DNA of 64,000 bases, from contig NZ_JAGIOA010000001.1 of the NCBI RefSeq assembly GCF_017876435.1, forward strand, positions 2,356,001 to 2,420,000. The letters are read 5' to 3'. Every line of letters starts with the position of its first letter. Position 1 is the stretch's first letter. Under the pieces are notes generated by a model. It saw only the letters and a list, made by a program, of their open reading frames with translations. It was not told the DNA's origin and searched no databases. Shown piece after piece: positions 1 through 8,557 of this stretch. Made by a program: the position numbers and the translations under genes. The DNA comes from Microbacterium phyllosphaerae (GTDB taxonomy: Bacteria > Actinomycetota > Actinomycetes > Actinomycetales > Microbacteriaceae).

Positions 1-190
1 CGGCTGGGAGGACAAGACCGTCACCTCCACCACGTGGGGAGCGGAGCCCAACATCGGACCCGCCGCGAAAGAGCTCGTCGGCGCGACCGTCGGATCACAG
101 CTGCTGGTCGTCGTGCCCGAGGCGGACGGCAACCCGGCCACGGTGATCGTCGTCGACATCCTGGGCATCGTCCCCGCACCGGAGCAGTGA
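1..190 (+). CDS. FKBP-type peptidyl-prolyl isomerase, C-terminal end only
   Basis: The frame ending in TGA at 188-190 is open back to the window edge and gives about 62 residues. They include GSQLLVVVPE and ATVIVVDILGI, the closing beta strands of an FKBP-type peptidyl-prolyl cis-trans isomerase. These enzymes catalyse proline isomerisation during folding, and actinobacterial copies are often secreted or lipoproteins. The start and the catalytic pocket lie outside the window. Its TGA shares one base with the ATG of pafB, so the two are probably cotranscribed. An FKBP gene before pafBC is a common arrangement in Microbacteriaceae. The assignment rests on a short tail and is moderately secure. 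Confidence 0.7.
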   Translation, partial: GWEDKTVTSTTWGAEPNIGPAAKELVGATVGSQLLVVVPEADGNPATVIVVDILGIVPAPEQ

Positions 191-1185
191 TGGCGGCCCG
201 TATTCCCGCGGAGGAGCGTCTGACGAATCTCGTCGTGGCGCTCATGGCCACGGAGATCGGGCTCACCAAGCAGCAGATCCTCGACAACGTCTCCGGTTAT
301 CGCCAGCGCGCCGACGCCGGAGTGCGGTCGGATGCGCTGGAGAAGATGTTCGAGCGAGACAAGGACGAGCTGCGCACTCTCGGCGTCCCTGTCGAGACGA
401 TCGGCGACCAAGCCGACCCCAATGACCTCCGTGAGGCTCGCTACCGTATTCCGCAGGCGGAATACGACCTGCCGAGCGACATCGAGTTCACCGCTGCCGA
501 GCTCGCCGTGCTGCAGCTCGCAGGCAGCGTGTGGAGTGCGGAGTCGGCGTCGAGCGATGCCACGGCCGGCGTGCGCAAGATCCGTGCACTGGGAATCGAC
601 GGTGACGAGCCCATCATCGGCTTCGCGCCGCGGATCACGGCGCGTGATGCGGCGTTCCCTCAGCTGCAGGACGCGATCGAGAAGAGCCGGGTGGTCACGT
701 TCGACTACCTCAAGCCGGGGGAGAGCGCCCCGCGTCGCCGCCGGATCCGCCCGTTGGCTCTCGTCGACTACGAGGCCCGGTGGCACGTCTTCGGCGTGGA
801 TGTCGACATCGACGCCGACCGCATGTTCCTCCTCAGCCGGATCGTCGGTGACGTCAAGATCACACCGACCTCGTTCTCTCCGGAGCTTCGCGAAGGGGCG
901 GGAGAGCGCGCCCTGGCGGGACTCCAGCAGGTCGCGTCGCAGAACTCCGCTCTTCTCGAGATCACCCCGGGGACGGAGGCCTCGCTGCGTCTGGGTCGCC
1001 GTGGAGTCCCCGCGGCGACGCAGGGGATCCTCGTGCCTTTCGTCGACCTGCACATCCTCGCCGACGAGCTCGCCTCGTACGGGCCGGAGGTGCGCGTGGT
1101 CGAGCCGGCGGCTCTCCGTGATGCCGTGGTAGACCGGCTGACTGCCGTCGTGACCACCAACTCCGTGGCGGGGGAGACCGCATGA
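190..1185 (+). CDS. pafB: WYL-domain transcriptional regulator PafB
   Basis: Predicted 331 aa. It has an N-terminal winged helix-turn-helix (residues about 10-90, starting MAARIPAEERLTNLVVAL), a central WYL domain, and a WCX-type C-terminal extension. PafB pairs with PafC to activate the RecA-independent DNA-damage response in actinobacteria. The open frame extends upstream to 34, but the ATG at 190 touches the stop of the FKBP gene and gives the usual N terminus, so it is preferred. The stop overlaps pafC by 4 nt (ATGA), indicating translational coupling. The adjacent pafC, tatA, tatC and helY match the conserved actinobacterial order. Confidence 0.93.
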   Translation: MAARIPAEERLTNLVVALMATEIGLTKQQILDNVSGYRQRADAGVRSDALEKMFERDKDELRTLGVPVETIGDQADPNDLREARYRIPQAEYDLPSDIEFTAAELAVLQLAGSVWSAESASSDATAGVRKIRALGIDGDEPIIGFAPRITARDAAFPQLQDAIEKSRVVTFDYLKPGESAPRRRRIRPLALVDYEARWHVFGVDVDIDADRMFLLSRIVGDVKITPTSFSPELREGAGERALAGLQQVASQNSALLEITPGTEASLRLGRRGVPAATQGILVPFVDLHILADELASYGPEVRVVEPAALRDAVVDRLTAVVTTNSVAGETA

Positions 1186-2171
1186 GCGCCCAGACGAAGC
1201 CGTTGCTCGCGGCCGATCGGGTGCGGGTGTACCTGACTCTCGTCCCTTACCTTCTCGAGCACGGACAGGTGTCGCTGGCGGAGGCGGCGGAAGAGTTCGG
1301 TGTCACCACCGCCGAGATGCGCCAGATGGTCGAGAAGCTCACCGTGATCGGCCTCCCGGGCGACTCCGGATTCTGGCAGCAGCCACAGGAGATGTTCGAC
1401 ATCAACTGGGATCTGCTCGACGAAGAGGACGTCATCGAGATCACGAACGACGTCGCCCTGCGCCGCGTCCCACGCTTCACCGCGCGCGAGGCGGCGGCGC
1501 TTCTCGCCGGTCTCCAGATGGTCGCCGCGGTACCCGCCGTCTCGGATTCGGGCCTCGTCACCGGACTGATCTCGAAGCTCTCCCGTGGCGCGGCCGACGC
1601 GCCGGCCGAGGTCGTGGTCGCTCCGAGCGCGGTCGACGAGGTGCGGCAGGTCGTGTCACAGGGCGTCCGGAGCGGTGTCGCGGTGTCGTTCACCTACCAG
1701 GCGCCGGATGCCGAGCCGACGACCCGCACGGTGGATCCCGTGCAGGTGATCATCACGAACGCGCAGTGGTACCTGCAGGGGTGGTGCCACATGCGCCAGG
1801 CGATGCGCACGTTCCACCTCGACCGGGTGAGTGACGCGCGCCTGACAGACATCCCGATCACGCATGCGGGAGACCACGTCCCCGAGGCCTTCTCCGCTCT
1901 CGACGACGAGGGGGAGGTTCGTGTCCGCGTGCCGGAGCGGGTGGCGCCGCTGCTCGGCGATTTCCTGACGTCCGACAACGTGGAGATCGAGGACGGCGTC
2001 GTGACCGCACGACTCCACCTCGCGGATCCCCGGGGGATCAAACGGCTCGCCGCACGCTTCGGTGGGGCGCTCGAAGTGGTCGAGCCGACGGTGGCGCGCA
2101 CGGCGGCCCGAGAGTGGGCAGAAGCCGGACTCGCGCTGTATCGCCACCCGGATGGCGACAACGCCGGTTAG
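1182..2171 (+). CDS. pafC: WYL-domain transcriptional regulator PafC
   Basis: Predicted 329 aa. It is a paralogue of PafB with an N-terminal HTH (DRVRVYLTLVPYLLEHGQVS), a middle WYL domain around residues 150-230 (GVAVSFTYQAPDAEP, YLQGWCHMRQAMRTFHLDRV) and a WCX-like C terminus. It acts with PafB as a heterodimeric activator of DNA-repair genes. In mycobacteria the WYL domains sense single-stranded DNA. Its start overlaps the pafB stop by 4 nt. The TAG stop lies in a possible -10 for tatA (TAGACT, about 2169-2174), so tatAC may have its own promoter here. Confidence 0.93.
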   Translation: MSAQTKPLLAADRVRVYLTLVPYLLEHGQVSLAEAAEEFGVTTAEMRQMVEKLTVIGLPGDSGFWQQPQEMFDINWDLLDEEDVIEITNDVALRRVPRFTAREAAALLAGLQMVAAVPAVSDSGLVTGLISKLSRGAADAPAEVVVAPSAVDEVRQVVSQGVRSGVAVSFTYQAPDAEPTTRTVDPVQVIITNAQWYLQGWCHMRQAMRTFHLDRVSDARLTDIPITHAGDHVPEAFSALDDEGEVRVRVPERVAPLLGDFLTSDNVEIEDGVVTARLHLADPRGIKRLAARFGGALEVVEPTVARTAAREWAEAGLALYRHPDGDNAG

Positions 2172-2198
2172 ACTTGCAGGAAACGACGAAGGAGAATC
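2168..2198 (+). promoter_or_regulatory. Possible tatA promoter -10 and Shine-Dalgarno
   Basis: A TAGACT hexamer overlaps the pafC stop, and AAGGAG sits 6 nt before the tatA ATG. The ribosome-binding site is clear. The promoter is a weak call because I see no convincing -35. Confidence 0.35.
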
Positions 2199-2456
2199 AT
2201 GGGCGCTTTCGGTTGGCCACATCTGCTGATCATCCTCGCCGTCATTCTGTTGCTCTTCGGTGCGGCGAAGCTGCCGGCACTCGCGAAGAGCCTCGGACAG
2301 TCCGCGCGCGTGTTCAAGGGTGAGATGAAGGCGATGAAGAACGAGGACGCGAGTGACGCCACGGAGCCCGGTGCGCCGACGCCCACCGCATCCGTCGCGG
2401 ACACCACGGTGACGGCTCGCGACACGGATCCGGGTCAGCCTCCTCGATCCGCGTAG
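2199..2456 (+). CDS. tatA: Sec-independent translocase subunit TatA
   Basis: Predicted 85 aa. One N-terminal membrane helix (LLIILAVILLLFGAAKLP) is followed by the amphipathic helix (LPALAKSLGQSARVFKGEM) and a charged, disordered tail, the standard TatA layout and size. TatA oligomerises to form the passage for folded twin-arginine substrates across the cytoplasmic membrane. The start is set by a strong AAGGAG site. tatC follows after 3 nt, so the pair is an operon. No tatB is visible; many Gram-positives manage with TatA and TatC, although actinobacteria often carry tatB elsewhere. Confidence 0.95.
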   Translation: MGAFGWPHLLIILAVILLLFGAAKLPALAKSLGQSARVFKGEMKAMKNEDASDATEPGAPTPTASVADTTVTARDTDPGQPPRSA

Positions 2457-2459
2457 TCT

Positions 2460-3269
2460 GTGTCCGCTCTCGAATCCGCCGACCAGGAGACATCCGGCCG
2501 AGACAGGCGGATGTCTCTCGGTGCGCATCTGGTCGAACTCCGCCGGCGGCTGTTCATCGCCGCCGGCGCGCTGGTGGTCGGGATGGTCATCGCGTTCTTC
2601 GTCACCGGCCCGATCATCGAACTCCTGTCGATTCCGATCCGGACCATCGCCGAAGAGGCGGGGCGTGACTACGTCGGCCTCAACTTCACGACCGTCACGA
2701 GCGGTTTCGATCTGCGCATGCGCATCGCGTTCGCGATCGGGCTTCTGATCTCGGCACCCGTCTGGCTGTGGCAGGTATGGGCTTTCGTCATGCCGGGGCT
2801 CACGAAGAAGGAGACCCAGTACACGTGGGGTTTCCTCGGTGCCTCGATCCCGCTGTTCTTCGGCGGGTGCACCGTGGCGTTCTTCGTCCTTCCGCACGTC
2901 ATCGAGATCATGGCGTCGTTCGTGCCTACGGGAATGGCGCAGTTCTTCGACTACTCGACGTACTACGACTTCGTCTTCAAGTTCCTGCTGGTGCTCGGCA
3001 TCGCCTTCGTCCTCCCCGTCTTCCTCGTGGCGCTGAACCTCGCGGGAGTCATGTCGGGCCGCGACATCCTCAAGGGATGGCGGGTCGCGATCCTCGTGTG
3101 CACGATCTTCGCAGCGATCACCACTCCGCCTGCCGACGTCTTCTCGATGCTGCTCCTCATGGCATCCATGATCGTGCTGTATTTCGCGGCAACCTTCGTC
3201 TCGATGCTGTTCGACCGCCGCAAGCGAAAGCGCGATGAGGCCGCAGGCATCGAACCCGTGAGCGCATGA
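2460..3269 (+). CDS. tatC: Sec-independent translocase subunit TatC
   Basis: Predicted 269 aa from a GTG start. Six membrane segments can be picked out. The conserved N-terminal pattern is present (MSLGAHLVELRRRLFIAAG), followed by the FVMPGLTKKE segment in the first cytoplasmic loop. TatC binds the twin-arginine signal peptide and recruits TatA. The N-terminal 20 residues before MSLGAHLVEL are poorly conserved, and an internal ATG at about 2511 is a possible alternative start. The stop overlaps the helicase start by 4 nt. Confidence 0.95.
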   Translation: MSALESADQETSGRDRRMSLGAHLVELRRRLFIAAGALVVGMVIAFFVTGPIIELLSIPIRTIAEEAGRDYVGLNFTTVTSGFDLRMRIAFAIGLLISAPVWLWQVWAFVMPGLTKKETQYTWGFLGASIPLFFGGCTVAFFVLPHVIEIMASFVPTGMAQFFDYSTYYDFVFKFLLVLGIAFVLPVFLVALNLAGVMSGRDILKGWRVAILVCTIFAAITTPPADVFSMLLLMASMIVLYFAATFVSMLFDRRKRKRDEAAGIEPVSA

Positions 3270-5743
3270 GCTCGCCCTCCGAGCGGTACGCCGCCGCCCG
3301 TGAGGCCGCCGGGCACCCCGCGACCGTCGCATTCGGTGCCAGCCAGAAGTTCGAGCTCGACCCCTTCCAGATAGAGGGCTGTCACGCGCTCGAGGACGGC
3401 AGCAGCGTGCTCGTGGCTGCGCCGACCGGGGCAGGCAAGACGATCGTCGGCGAGTTCGCGATCCATCTGGCGATGCAGACCCCGAGGGACAAGGCGTTCT
3501 ACACGACGCCGATGAAGGCCCTGTCGAACCAGAAGTTCCGCGAACTGGTCGATGTCTACGGACCCGACGAGGTCGGACTGCTGACCGGTGACACGAACAT
3601 CAACGGCAATGCCCGCATCGTCGTGATGACGACCGAGGTGCTCCGCAACATGATCTACGCGGACTCGGCCGCTCTGCGCGATCTGCAGTACGTGATCATG
3701 GACGAGGTGCACTACCTCGCCGATCGCTTCCGCGGTGCCGTGTGGGAAGAGGTGATCATCCACCTCCCGCAGCACGTGCGGCTCGTATCGCTCAGCGCGA
3801 CCGTCTCGAACGCCGAGGAGTTCGGTGACTGGCTCGACACCGTGCGAGGCGACACCGAGGTGATCGTCTCCGAGATCCGGCCCGTGCCGCTCGAGCAGCA
3901 CGTGCTGGTACGCGACGACCTCCTGCCGCTGTTCGACGACCGCGCGGGCGTCGCCACCGCGCAGGTGAATCAGGAGCTGATGCGCATCCGCTCCTTCACC
4001 GGCTCGAACTACGAGAACAACCGCGACGCGCAGTCGTACCGCAGCAATCGCCACGCGGGGCGACAGGCACAGCGCCCGCCGCGAGGCGGACGGCGACCGG
4101 TCCGCGCTTCGAACGTGCGCCGCATCGAGCGGATGGACAGGCCGGACGTCATCCGTCTCCTCGAACGCTCGAATCTCCTTCCGGCGATCTTCTTCATCTT
4201 CAGCCGGGTCGGTTGCGATGCCGCCGTGCAGCAGGTCAGGCGCTCGGGCGTACGGCTCACGTCGGCCGATGAGCGTGCCGAGATCCGTGCGATCGTCGAA
4301 GAACGCACGAGGTCTCTGCAGGACGAGGACCTCGGGGTGCTGGGTTACTTCGAGTGGCTCGACAACCTGGAACGAGGCGTCGCCGCTCACCACGCCGGTC
4401 TCCTTCCCGCCTTCAAGGAGGTCGTGGAGGACCTCTTCAAACGCAAGCTCGTGAAGGTCGTGTTCGCGACCGAGACCCTCGCTCTCGGGATCAACATGCC
4501 GGCTCGAACCGTCGTCCTCGAGAAGATGGAGAAGTTCAACGGCGAGGCGCGCGTTGCGATCACCTCCGGGGAGTACACGCAGCTGACAGGACGCGCGGGG
4601 CGTCGCGGCATCGACGTCGAGGGCCACGCCGTCGTGCAGTGGACCGAGGGCATGGATCCCCAGTCCGTCGCTGCACTCGCGTCTCGTCGCACGTATCCGC
4701 TCAACTCCAGCTTCCGCCCGACGTACAACATGGCGGTCAACCTGATTGACCTGTTCGGAAAGGCTCGTGCCCGTCAGATCCTCGAGTCGTCGTTCGCCCA
4801 GTTCCAGGCGGACCGCGCGGTCGTGGGACTCGCACGGCAGGTGCGAGAGGCCGACGAGTCACTCGAGGGGTACAAGTCGGCGATGGTCTGCGACCACGGA
4901 GACTTCCTCGACTACGCGTCGATCCGCCGTGAGCTGAGCGACCTCGAGAAGAAGAACCGCCAGGACTCGAACGCTCCGCGGGTCACGCGCGACAAGCGCA
5001 TGAAGCAGATCCAGGGTCTGCGTACGCGAATGCAGCGACACGGATGCCACCGCTGCCCCGACCGCGAATCGCACGCGCGCTGGGCCGAGCGGTATTGGAA
5101 GCTCAAGCGGCAGACCGACCGCATCCGTCGCCAGATCGAGAACAGGACCGGAACGGTCGCGCGGGTCTTCGACCGGGTCGTCGAGGTGCTCGAGACGCTC
5201 GACTACCTGCGACGCGATGACGACGACGAGACCAGCCTCACGGAGGCGGGGCGCACGATGCGACGCATCTACGGTGAGCGCGACCTCCTGGTGGCCGAAT
5301 CTCTCAGGCAAGGCCTCTGGAACGGGTTGGACGCCCCGTCGTTGGCGGCGATGGCGTGCTGCCTCGTCTACGAGCCGCGCCGAGACGAGGCGAATTCGGG
5401 GGAGCGTGATCTCCCACGCGGAGCCTTCCGCGCCGCATACGAGAAGACCACGACGCTGTGGGCGGAGCTTGACGACCTCGAGAAGGATCATCACCTTCCG
5501 GGCAGTGAGCCTCTCGCCGCCGGACTCGCCGGTGCCATGCACTCATGGGCGCGCGGGGGGATGCTGGATCGTGTGCTGGTGGACGCGGACATGGCCGCGG
5601 GCGACTTCGTGCGCTGGGCGAAGCAGACGATCGACCTCCTCGATCAGCTCTCGATCGTCGCCGAAGACGGGGCTCTCGCCCGGAACGCGCGCGTCGCACT
5701 CGACGGTGTCCGTCGCGGCATCGTCGCCTATTCTTCGATGTGA
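3266..5743 (+). CDS. helY: Ski2-like DExH RNA helicase, HelY type
   Basis: Predicted 825 aa. The Walker A motif APTGAGKT lies near residues 52-59 and the DEVH box at 146-149. SAT motif LSATVSN, a helicase C domain with QLTGRAGRRGID, and a C-terminal DSHCT domain follow. The family unwinds RNA 3' to 5' in RNA turnover and includes yeast Mtr4/Ski2 and mycobacterial HelY. A basic insertion of about 50 residues after residue 245 (many N, R and Q) is typical of actinobacterial copies. M. tuberculosis helY also adjoins tatC. It is coupled to tatC by an ATGA overlap. Confidence 0.9.
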   Translation: MSSPSERYAAAREAAGHPATVAFGASQKFELDPFQIEGCHALEDGSSVLVAAPTGAGKTIVGEFAIHLAMQTPRDKAFYTTPMKALSNQKFRELVDVYGPDEVGLLTGDTNINGNARIVVMTTEVLRNMIYADSAALRDLQYVIMDEVHYLADRFRGAVWEEVIIHLPQHVRLVSLSATVSNAEEFGDWLDTVRGDTEVIVSEIRPVPLEQHVLVRDDLLPLFDDRAGVATAQVNQELMRIRSFTGSNYENNRDAQSYRSNRHAGRQAQRPPRGGRRPVRASNVRRIERMDRPDVIRLLERSNLLPAIFFIFSRVGCDAAVQQVRRSGVRLTSADERAEIRAIVEERTRSLQDEDLGVLGYFEWLDNLERGVAAHHAGLLPAFKEVVEDLFKRKLVKVVFATETLALGINMPARTVVLEKMEKFNGEARVAITSGEYTQLTGRAGRRGIDVEGHAVVQWTEGMDPQSVAALASRRTYPLNSSFRPTYNMAVNLIDLFGKARARQILESSFAQFQADRAVVGLARQVREADESLEGYKSAMVCDHGDFLDYASIRRELSDLEKKNRQDSNAPRVTRDKRMKQIQGLRTRMQRHGCHRCPDRESHARWAERYWKLKRQTDRIRRQIENRTGTVARVFDRVVEVLETLDYLRRDDDDETSLTEAGRTMRRIYGERDLLVAESLRQGLWNGLDAPSLAAMACCLVYEPRRDEANSGERDLPRGAFRAAYEKTTTLWAELDDLEKDHHLPGSEPLAAGLAGAMHSWARGGMLDRVLVDADMAAGDFVRWAKQTIDLLDQLSIVAEDGALARNARVALDGVRRGIVAYSSM

Positions 5744-5754
5744 CCAGAGGAACG

Positions 5755-7278
5755 ATGCCTGACTCCCGAGCGCGACAGCGCCCACTTCTGCCGCTCTCGC
5801 TCGCGCTTCCCGCTGCAGCGGCCGCAGCGCTGCTCATGGATCTGTCGTATCCCGACACCGCGGTGTGGGTGCTCGCCTTCCCGGCCACCGCGTTGCTGCT
5901 GATCGCACTCATCGGACGCAGGGCGGGAGGTGCGCTGGCGGTGGGGCTGGTCTACGGAGTGATCTTCTTCGGGCTGCTGGTGTCATTCACCTCGCGTTAC
6001 CTGGGTCCGCTGCCCTGGGCCGCACTGAGCGTGCTGGAAGGCGTCCTGACGGCCGTCGCGCTCATCCTGATCACGTTCGCCTATCGCTGGATCCCCAGGG
6101 CTCTGCCGGGTCTCTGGGCGCGGCTCCTGCTCCTTCCGGCAGTCGTCGCCGCACTCTGGGTTGGGCGGGAGCTGTTCGTGGGTTCGTGGCCGTACGGAGG
6201 CTTCCCGTGGGCCCGTCTGGGCATGAGTCAGGCCGAGAGTCCGCTGGCGCACGTCGCGTCCTGGATCGGGGTGAGCGGACTCAGCTTCCTGATGGTGTTC
6301 GTCGTCGCCCTGGTCATCCAGGTGGTGCGTGAGAGGGTCTGGCGTCACCCGACGGCCCTGGTCGCGCCGGTCGTCGTCGCTGTCGCGCTGCTCGTCACAC
6401 CGTTGTTCCCCACGACCGTCAGCGGATCCATGCGCATCGCCGCCGTGCAGGGGAACGGGCCGAGCGGCTATTTCGATGAGCGAAAGCCGTACTCGCTCAT
6501 CGATGCGCAGACGGATGCGACCGTGCCGCTCTACGGCGAAGACGTCGACCTGTTGGTGTGGCCCGAGGGTTCGCTCGACTTCGACCCGTTCCAGTCCGAG
6601 TCGCTGGCGAGGCGGATGAGCGCGATCGCCTCGCGCATCGGCGCACCCCTGCTCGCCAACGCCGCCACGGAACGTGACGGACTCTTCTACAACACCTCGC
6701 TGCTGTGGACCGAGGACGGGGCGACCGGACAGCTCCATGACAAGCGGCATCCGGTGCCGTTCGGCGAGTACGTGCCGGACAGGCCCTTCTTCAATGCCCT
6801 CGCGCCCGATCTGATCGGTCTGATCCAGCGGGAGTACACGCCTGGTTCGAACGCTCCGGTGGTCGACGTCGACGGCGTGAAGGTCGGTCTCGCCATCTGC
6901 TTCGATGTGATCTACGACGACGTGATCAACGAGGGAATGGCAGAGGGCGCCGAGGTGCTGGTCTTCCAGACGAACAACGCGGACTTCCGCGGAACCGACG
7001 AGAATCTGCAGCAGCTCGCCTTCGCACGGATGCGGGCGATCGAGACCGGTCGCAGCGTGGTCAACATCTCGACGGTCGGGACGAGCCAGGTGATCCGCCC
7101 GGACGGCTCCACCGTCTCGAGCCTGGATGCGGGAAAGGCCGGAGCGCTGCTCGAGGATGTCGAACTTCGCTCCGGCCTCACAGCGGGAGTTGCTCTCGGC
7201 CCCTGGATTCAGCAGATCCTGCTGTGGGGCGGCCTGGGCGCGCTCGCCTTCGGGTGGCTGCGCGCTCGGAGGCGTTAG
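5755..7278 (+). CDS. lnt: Apolipoprotein N-acyltransferase
   Basis: Predicted 507 aa. An N-terminal block of about seven membrane helices (to residue about 215) is followed by a carbon-nitrogen hydrolase domain. The catalytic Glu-Lys-Cys triad can be read as WPEG, HDKRHPVPFGE and ICFDVIYDD. The enzyme adds the third acyl chain to the lipid-modified Cys of lipoproteins, after Lgt (also in this window) and signal peptidase II. The ATG at 5755 has AGAGGA upstream. A GTG at 5740 overlapping the helY stop is the alternative. Its stop overlaps convergently with rbpA, matching the M. tuberculosis Rv2051c/Rv2050 neighbourhood. Confidence 0.92.
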   Translation: MPDSRARQRPLLPLSLALPAAAAAALLMDLSYPDTAVWVLAFPATALLLIALIGRRAGGALAVGLVYGVIFFGLLVSFTSRYLGPLPWAALSVLEGVLTAVALILITFAYRWIPRALPGLWARLLLLPAVVAALWVGRELFVGSWPYGGFPWARLGMSQAESPLAHVASWIGVSGLSFLMVFVVALVIQVVRERVWRHPTALVAPVVVAVALLVTPLFPTTVSGSMRIAAVQGNGPSGYFDERKPYSLIDAQTDATVPLYGEDVDLLVWPEGSLDFDPFQSESLARRMSAIASRIGAPLLANAATERDGLFYNTSLLWTEDGATGQLHDKRHPVPFGEYVPDRPFFNALAPDLIGLIQREYTPGSNAPVVDVDGVKVGLAICFDVIYDDVINEGMAEGAEVLVFQTNNADFRGTDENLQQLAFARMRAIETGRSVVNISTVGTSQVIRPDGSTVSSLDAGKAGALLEDVELRSGLTAGVALGPWIQQILLWGGLGALAFGWLRARRR

Positions 7279-7658
7279 GCGCCGATCTTCTCGCGGGTCG
7301 GGTCTTCACCGGCTCCGCGGCGGGCGCGGATGAAGGCGAGTCGTTCTTCGAGAAGCTCCTCGAGCTCCGCGCGGGTCCGACGCTCCAACAGCATGTCCCA
7401 GTGCGTTCGCGCGGCCTTCTCGTCGGCGGCGTCGAGCGTGACGGCCTGGCCGTCGACGTTCAGGCGGGCGTCCGCGCCGCAGGCACGGCACTCCCAGGTC
7501 TGCGGCGGCTCTGCGTCCGCTGCGAACATCAGGTTCGTGACATGGCCGCAGGTGTCACAGATGTAGGTGGTTTCACGGCGCTCCATGAACACGACGCCCT
7601 CTTCGCTCTGTAGGCTCTGGGCGCCGAGTCGGATGCCGCGTAGGCTGCGATCTGCCAT
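7275..7658 (-). CDS. rbpA: RNA polymerase-binding protein RbpA
   Basis: Predicted 127 aa. The zinc-binding core CDTCGH...CRAC is at residues 34-60. An N-terminal tail (MADRSLRGIRLGAQSLQSEE) contacts the RNA polymerase/promoter complex, and a C-terminal basic linker and sigma-interaction helix (RTRAELEELLEERLAFIR) binds the principal sigma factor. RbpA is an actinobacterial general transcription factor that stabilises open complexes. GAGAGGA precedes the ATG. It is a single gene with its own promoter region upstream. Confidence 0.96.
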   Translation of the reverse strand: MADRSLRGIRLGAQSLQSEEGVVFMERRETTYICDTCGHVTNLMFAADAEPPQTWECRACGADARLNVDGQAVTLDAADEKAARTHWDMLLERRTRAELEELLEERLAFIRARRGAGEDPTREKIGA

Positions 7659-7682
7659 TGTGTGGTCCTCTCGTCGCTGTCA

Positions 7683-7688
7683 GGTATA
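7683..7688 (-). promoter_or_regulatory. Candidate -10 element of rbpA
   Basis: On the minus strand TATACC lies about 25 nt before the rbpA ATG, inside GTTATACC. A convincing -35 is not visible, which is usual for actinobacterial promoters. Judged by eye only. Confidence 0.4.
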
Positions 7689-7783
7689 ACGCTCCAGCCT
7701 GTGCGCTTCATCCACGCAAGCGGGTTCTCGGCGCTATTCACAGCGGAATCCCAGCGCGAGCGCGTATGGGCGGCGTGGCGCGT

Positions 7784-8557
7784 TCAGCCGGCCAATGTCG
7801 CCAGGGCGAGATCGGCGCGGTCCGAGACGATTCCGTCCACACCGAACGCGACGAGCCTGCGCATGTCGTCCGAGTCGTTCACCGTCCACACGTGCACTTC
7901 GGTGCCGTGCGCGTGTGCGGACCGGAGGAGAGCAGGGGTGAGGATCCTGAGTGCGCCGTGCCGTTCGGGAATCTGAAGCGCGTCGATGTCGCGCAGCACC
8001 CGCGCGGGGGAGAGGCGGAGAGCCGAGAGCCCGCGCACGGCGGCGATCGTGCGGCTGCCGCCCGAGGTGGCCGGTCGCAACGCTGCGCCGGCTCGGAGGA
8101 CCGCGGCGACGGTGGCTCGACGGTTCGCATCGGAGAAGCTCGTGACGAGGACTCGCTCCGTGTGATCCACGAGGATCGGGCCGAGCAGGTGCGGCGCATC
8201 CGCCGTCTTGACGTCGATGTTGAAACGCGCGGTCGGGAACGAGGCGAGCGCGTCCGCGACCGTGAGGAGACCGCCGTGATCGGCGAAGATGAGGGCGAGC
8301 TCGCGTGTGCGCACCTCGCTGACCGCGCGGGGATCCCCGGCGAGGCGTTGCAGCGTCGAGTCGTGGAAGAGCACGACGTCTCCGTCTGCAGTCACCTGGC
8401 AGTCGGTCTCGATGTACTCCGCGCCCGCCGCATGCGCCGCCGCGAAGGCGGCCGCGGAGTTCTCCCACACACCGGAGTCCTCACCCGCCGCAGTGACAAG
8501 ACCGCGGTGAGCGAGGACTCGGGGGTGACGTGCCTTCTCGAAGTACGGGTGCGTCAC
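7784..8557 (-). CDS. Glycerophosphodiester phosphodiesterase family protein
   Basis: Predicted 257 aa, GTG start. GDPD-family residues are visible: VLAHRG near the N terminus, ENS, EYIETDCQVTADGDVVLFHD, FNIDVK, and VWTVND near the end. Such enzymes hydrolyse glycerophosphodiesters to glycerol-3-phosphate and an alcohol using a metal held by the conserved Glu, Asp and His. No signal peptide is seen, so it is predicted cytoplasmic. The start overlaps the SPFH gene stop by 4 nt (GTGA), placing it third in an NfeD-SPFH-GDPD operon. Confidence 0.9.
   Translation of the reverse strand: MTHPYFEKARHPRVLAHRGLVTAAGEDSGVWENSAAAFAAAHAAGAEYIETDCQVTADGDVVLFHDSTLQRLAGDPRAVSEVRTRELALIFADHGGLLTVADALASFPTARFNIDVKTADAPHLLGPILVDHTERVLVTSFSDANRRATVAAVLRAGAALRPATSGGSRTIAAVRGLSALRLSPARVLRDIDALQIPERHGALRILTPALLRSAHAHGTEVHVWTVNDSDDMRRLVAFGVDGIVSDRADLALATLAG

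Noticed and set aside
1656..3332. 558-codon minus-strand open frame opposite tatA/tatC
   Set aside because: His/Arg/Glu-rich composition of a shadow frame, opposite well-recognised pafC, tatA and tatC genes.
2963..4627. 554-codon minus-strand frame opposite the helicase gene
   Set aside because: Antisense shadow of helY; no domain recognised.
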